Below are positions 62,355-64,000 of a stretch of 64,000 bases of DNA, in pieces. Source of the stretch: Flavobacterium sp. SUN052 (GTDB lineage Bacteria; Bacteroidota; Bacteroidia; Flavobacteriales; Flavobacteriaceae); assembly GCF_028867935.1 (NCBI RefSeq), contig NZ_JAPQNS010000016.1, positions 1 to 64,000 on the forward strand, given 5' to 3'. The number at the start of each line of letters is the position of its first letter. Position 1 is the first letter of the stretch. The notes below the pieces were generated by a model. The model was not told where the DNA came from, ran no database searches, and saw only the letters and a list, made by a program, of their open reading frames with translations. Both the position numbers and the translations under genes were made by a program.

Positions 62355-64000
62355 TCACCGGTGTAGAAACGCAAATGGCTCGTGGACGGAATCGGCGGCC
62401 CCGAAATACATGGCCCGGTCGGAGGGAGATTCGCTTTGGCGACTCATATAGGCGATCTGTTCATTCATCCGCTGGTCGTCGATCACGTTTTTGCGGATGC
62501 AGTAACTCAGTTTGGGGCTCCCGGCGAGTTCGAAAATAAGGGTGCAGCCACCCCGAAAGGTGAGTTTTTCGCCATTACCCGCGTCAACCTTTCGTTGTTG
62601 GGTCAACACCACAATGGCCTGATTAACGGTGTCGCCGTCGGGCGTAACGCGCCTGGCCGACCGGAGCGAATGTACTTCGAACGTAGGCGCTTTATTACCC
62701 CAAATTGGGTTTGGTGAGATACATAAACCTGTTAACCGGTCGAACGCTGCTTGGTCGCTTATATCCCCGACTGTGTAGTGGATTTTGGTCTTTACGTTTT
62801 CAAAAAACTGGTGCGAATCGGCCCTGGTCTCAATATCAGTGGCTTTGTACAATTCGTTTTTCAGCGTATTGGCCAGCATCTGATAGAAACGGTCGTGTTT
62901 CAGTTCGGCTAGCTGGTCGTCGGTAACACTCTCCCACCGGAGACTTTCGGGTGAAAGCGTTTTGATGCCTTTGGGGTAGATACCGCGTTTTCGGAAGGCA
63001 TTGATAATCGCCAGCCGGTAGTTGTGGGTGTCGTCGGAAACGAGGTCAAAATCAGCTGTGATCAGGGCGCGGAGATAGTCGCCAAAGGTAAGGTCGACGG
63101 GGGGGCAGTAATCCAGTGCCCGAATACACATATTGAGCAGGTGCCGTGCTGCTTTAGAAGCTTCACCGGCTAACCGTTTTACCAGATCGGGGTGGAGGGC
63201 ACCCTGCGGCAAGATTCCCGTGCCGTTGGTAGCAATACGGAGCAGATCTTCGCCCCGGTTTTTATAGAGGGTCAGAAACGTCTCGAACAGGGCGGCCATC
63301 AGAATATTCCCTTTGGCGTGAGGTTCGGTGGTGTTCTCGTAATCGGCCGGCGAGGGGTCTTTGGGTTTCCACTTTTTAGTATCCGGGTCAATTTCGCCGA
63401 TGGCATCGCGCAGGGAATTGCGCTTGCCCCTGGCCATACCAAACTGCTGCGCGAGTTTACCCAGCTGGTTCTCGGCAGCCAGATCACCCCGGGTTATGGC
63501 AATCTGGTTGTAAAGTACTTCGGGGAATGTAAAGTGTTGAAAAAGAGCAACGATGTCGGCGAAAGCTTCGTGGAAAGCCAGCGCGTCGGGGTTTGTGTCT
63601 TCAATATACCGCCGGTGCATACCGTCCAGTACGGCGTGCGTCATTTCGTGGGCGATAATATCATGCGAGAGGCACGAAAACACCAGGCCACCCGGCAATT
63701 GGCCCGTACTCGTGTCGTAGAGCGCTGGAAAATAACCGAACAGAATGGCCTTTTTTTCAGGGCTGTAAAAGGCATTTGCTTCACGAAGAGCGTGGGGATA
63801 CAACCGCAGCCGTTGCACAAATTCATTGGAAAACTGCCGGTGCCCAGCCGCGTCAATGGTTTCGCGGTGGCTGTTCCAGAACACCGACCGACCCAATGCC
63901 CGCTCCATATTCTGAATCGTGGTCATCGCCACGGCGTATACCATTTGCTGGTGGAACTGCGGATTGCCCTCTGAAGGTGACAGCCCATCCTGCGCCAGAA
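62355..64000 (-). CDS. Gluzincin zinc metalloprotease, N-terminus beyond the window
   Basis: At least 548 aa; the frame stays open to the right edge (LSPSEGNPQFHQQMVYAV precedes the first internal Met), so the true start lies outside. The zinc site is IAHEMTHAVLDG (HExxH), and FHEAFADIVALFQHF supplies the third ligand Glu, the thermolysin-like (M4) arrangement. A long C-terminal part of unknown fold follows (about 300-529). It is the first visible gene of the minus-strand run that includes the hemocyanin-like protein. Confidence 0.85.
   Translation of the reverse strand, partial: LAQDGLSPSEGNPQFHQQMVYAVAMTTIQNMERALGRSVFWNSHRETIDAAGHRQFSNEFVQRLRLYPHALREANAFYSPEKKAILFGYFPALYDTSTGQLPGGLVFSCLSHDIIAHEMTHAVLDGMHRRYIEDTNPDALAFHEAFADIVALFQHFTFPEVLYNQIAITRGDLAAENQLGKLAQQFGMARGKRNSLRDAIGEIDPDTKKWKPKDPSPADYENTTEPHAKGNILMAALFETFLTLYKNRGEDLLRIATNGTGILPQGALHPDLVKRLAGEASKAARHLLNMCIRALDYCPPVDLTFGDYLRALITADFDLVSDDTHNYRLAIINAFRKRGIYPKGIKTLSPESLRWESVTDDQLAELKHDRFYQMLANTLKNELYKATDIETRADSHQFFENVKTKIHYTVGDISDQAAFDRLTGLCISPNPIWGNKAPTFEVHSLRSARRVTPDGDTVNQAIVVLTQQRKVDAGNGEKLTFRGGCTLIFELAGSPKLSYCIRKNVIDDQRMNEQIAYMSRQSESPSDRAMYFGAADSVHEPFAFLHR

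Noticed and set aside
63192..63974. 260-codon plus-strand frame
   Set aside because: Lies wholly opposite the metalloprotease, whose HExxH and Glu motifs decide the coding strand.
1..64000. CRISPR array or prophage
   Set aside because: No regularly spaced direct repeats of 25-40 bases with unique spacers, and no capsid, tail, portal, integrase or lysis genes recognised.

Overview
The window looks like chromosome of a Bacteroidota bacterium of the order Cytophagales, most like Spirosoma and relatives. The grounds are promoters of the TTTG-N19-TAnnTTTG type (clear before rpsL, good before tRNA-Arg), a TamB gene paired with a lipidated TamA-like protein, many lipoproteins and signal-peptide proteins, families largely known from this group (DUF6169, DUF4920, DUF6786, DUF3592), and hairpin-forming intergenic repeats. 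The genus is inferred from general familiarity, not from a search.

Layout. 1-170: the end of an rRNA operon (5S rRNA and terminator). 350-4640: a decaying zone with a PQQ-dependent dehydrogenase gene broken by an IS630-type element, frameshifts and loss of its 5' part, a cyclophilin-like gene run into it, and an AraC-type regulator remnant. 4.7-8.3 kb: a PAP2 phosphatase, an OmpR-type two-component pair and tRNA-Arg(ACG). 8.3-14 kb: enoyl-CoA hydratase, a PAP2-like membrane protein, rpoN and glutamine-dependent NAD synthetase. 14-16 kb: an AT-richer two-gene cassette, ATPase plus HNH nuclease, resembling Septu (PtuAB) anti-phage systems. 16-24.4 kb: EamA exporter, OmpA-like protein, a diheme cytochrome c, a secreted purple-acid-phosphatase-like enzyme and small membrane proteins. 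24.5-26.3 kb: rpsL-rpsG and a small-ORF/DUF6169 pair. 26.4-34 kb: tamB and its outer-membrane partner. 34-46 kb: a RelE-type toxin-antitoxin pair, DUF3467, amidohydrolase, ABC ATPase, moaA, Uma2-like protein, hpt, a lactone-oxidase-like flavoprotein, a TPR protein, a site-2 protease and an M23 peptidase. 46-58 kb: lipoproteins, an oxidoreductase, a disordered acidic protein, a beta-barrel candidate, a stand-alone LytTR regulator, a block of three secreted proteins, a formamidase-like protein and a second small-ORF/DUF6169 pair.

The right end (58.2-64.0 kb, minus strand) is the most striking part. A tightly spaced run encodes a zinc metalloprotease (cut by the window edge), a metallo-beta-lactamase-fold hydrolase, a 649-residue protein with the full three-domain architecture and all six copper-ligand histidines of arthropod hemocyanins/prophenoloxidases, and a membrane protein with a CPFCW motif. 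A full-length arthropod-type type-3 copper protein in a bacterial operon beside a protease is the best candidate here for an undescribed system. The Septu-like cassette and the two small-ORF/DUF6169 pairs come next.

Intergenic DNA is rich in long inverted repeats (two with 37-bp arms, one with a 31-bp arm and almost no loop, and several shorter ones). Some serve as terminators between convergent genes; others look like dispersed repeats of this lineage. All reading was done by eye; family names rest on recognised motifs, not on database searches.
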